Shown: piece by piece, positions 6,305 through 6,500 of the stretch | Position numbering within the stretch: position 1 is the stretch's first letter | How the letters are laid out: each line of letters starts with the position of its first letter | DNA from: JASJBU01 sp965372385 | GTDB lineage: Bacteria; Pseudomonadota; Gammaproteobacteria; Chromatiales; Chromatiaceae | DNA length: 6,500 nucleotides | Direction: 5' to 3' | Assembly (NCBI GenBank): GCA_965372385.1 | Contig: CBDVCD010000200.1 | Span: 1 to 6,500 of the forward strand | Program-made: the position numbers and the translations under genes | The notes under the pieces: generated by a model | Databases searched by the model: none | The model's input: the letters and a program-made list of their open reading frames with translations, nothing else | Told to the model about the DNA's origin: nothing

Positions 6305-6500
6305 TTATCCTTCAAACAGTGCATTGATGATCGGGCAGTTATCGACCGTATAGCTTCCCCCTTCGCACTTGACGGCCATCTCGTTCAGTGCGGTCTGCAG
6401 GCGCTTCAGATCAGCGATCTTTCTCTGCACCTCCCGGGTCTGACGCACGGCCAGGGTTTTCACTTCACCGCAGGTGTGACTTGGTTCATCAATGAACTTC
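6305..6500 (-). CDS. MerR-family heavy-metal-responsive regulator, C-terminal part only
   Basis: The last 64 codons of a gene entering from the right edge are visible, ending in TAA at 6307-6305. The fragment has a Cys near its start (SHTCGEV), a long dimerisation helix (about 12-42, LAVRQTREVQRKIADLKRLQ), and a metal-binding tail C-EGGSYTVDN-C-PIINALFEG. The three Cys match in order and rough spacing the three metal ligands of the MerR/ZntR/PbrR group (C82, C117 and C126 in MerR). Such proteins bend and untwist promoter DNA on binding Hg, Zn, Pb or Cd. The last two Cys are 10 residues apart against 9 in MerR, so the metal cannot be assigned. The helix-turn-helix half lies outside the window. 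The gene is co-directional with the efflux operon and ends 86 bp before it, so it may regulate the operon or a target further right. Confidence 0.85.
   Translation of the reverse strand, partial: KFIDEPSHTCGEVKTLAVRQTREVQRKIADLKRLQTALNEMAVKCEGGSYTVDNCPIINALFEG

Overview
The window looks like a piece of a proteobacterial chromosome or resistance island, probably gammaproteobacterial. That is inferred from protein style and moderate-to-high GC, not from a marker gene. Every gene I can support lies on the minus strand, so transcription runs from right to left. The core is a complete three-gene heavy-metal efflux operon of the CzcCBA type: outer-membrane channel (4494-5801), periplasmic adaptor (3303-4490) and RND pump (93-3293).

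Right to left, the window opens with the last 64 codons of a MerR-family metal regulator (6305-6500; its DNA-binding half is outside). An 86-bp intergenic stretch follows, holding a small hairpin, a sigma70-like promoter candidate and an imperfect direct repeat. Next come a small exported Cys/His-rich protein resembling CzcI (5904-6218), a 102-bp gap, and the tightly packed czcC-czcB-czcA block with gaps of 3 and 9 bp. At the left edge a further reading frame starts 24 bp after the pump gene and runs out of the window (1-68), so the operon may continue. There is no gene-free stretch longer than 300 bases, and I see no RNA gene, mobile element or CRISPR array.

The three main products should form a trans-envelope complex. 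The trimeric inner-membrane pump, driven by protons, picks up metal from the periplasm or cytoplasm. The adaptor clamps it to the outer-membrane channel, and its His/Glu-rich mature N-terminus could bind or deliver metal. The small exported protein could act as a periplasmic metal-binding or sensing accessory, and the MerR protein is a candidate controller.

The most notable point concerns specificity. The pump has Czc-like periplasmic residues and lacks the three CusA methionines. Its fourth membrane helix, however, carries the Ala-Ile-Gly version seen in the Cu/Ag pump CusA in place of the Asp-Phe-Gly of CzcA. It also has a His/Asp-rich cytoplasmic loop just after that helix. The transported metal therefore cannot be read off with confidence. 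I found no wholly new system: this is a recognisable metal-efflux locus with some unusual details.
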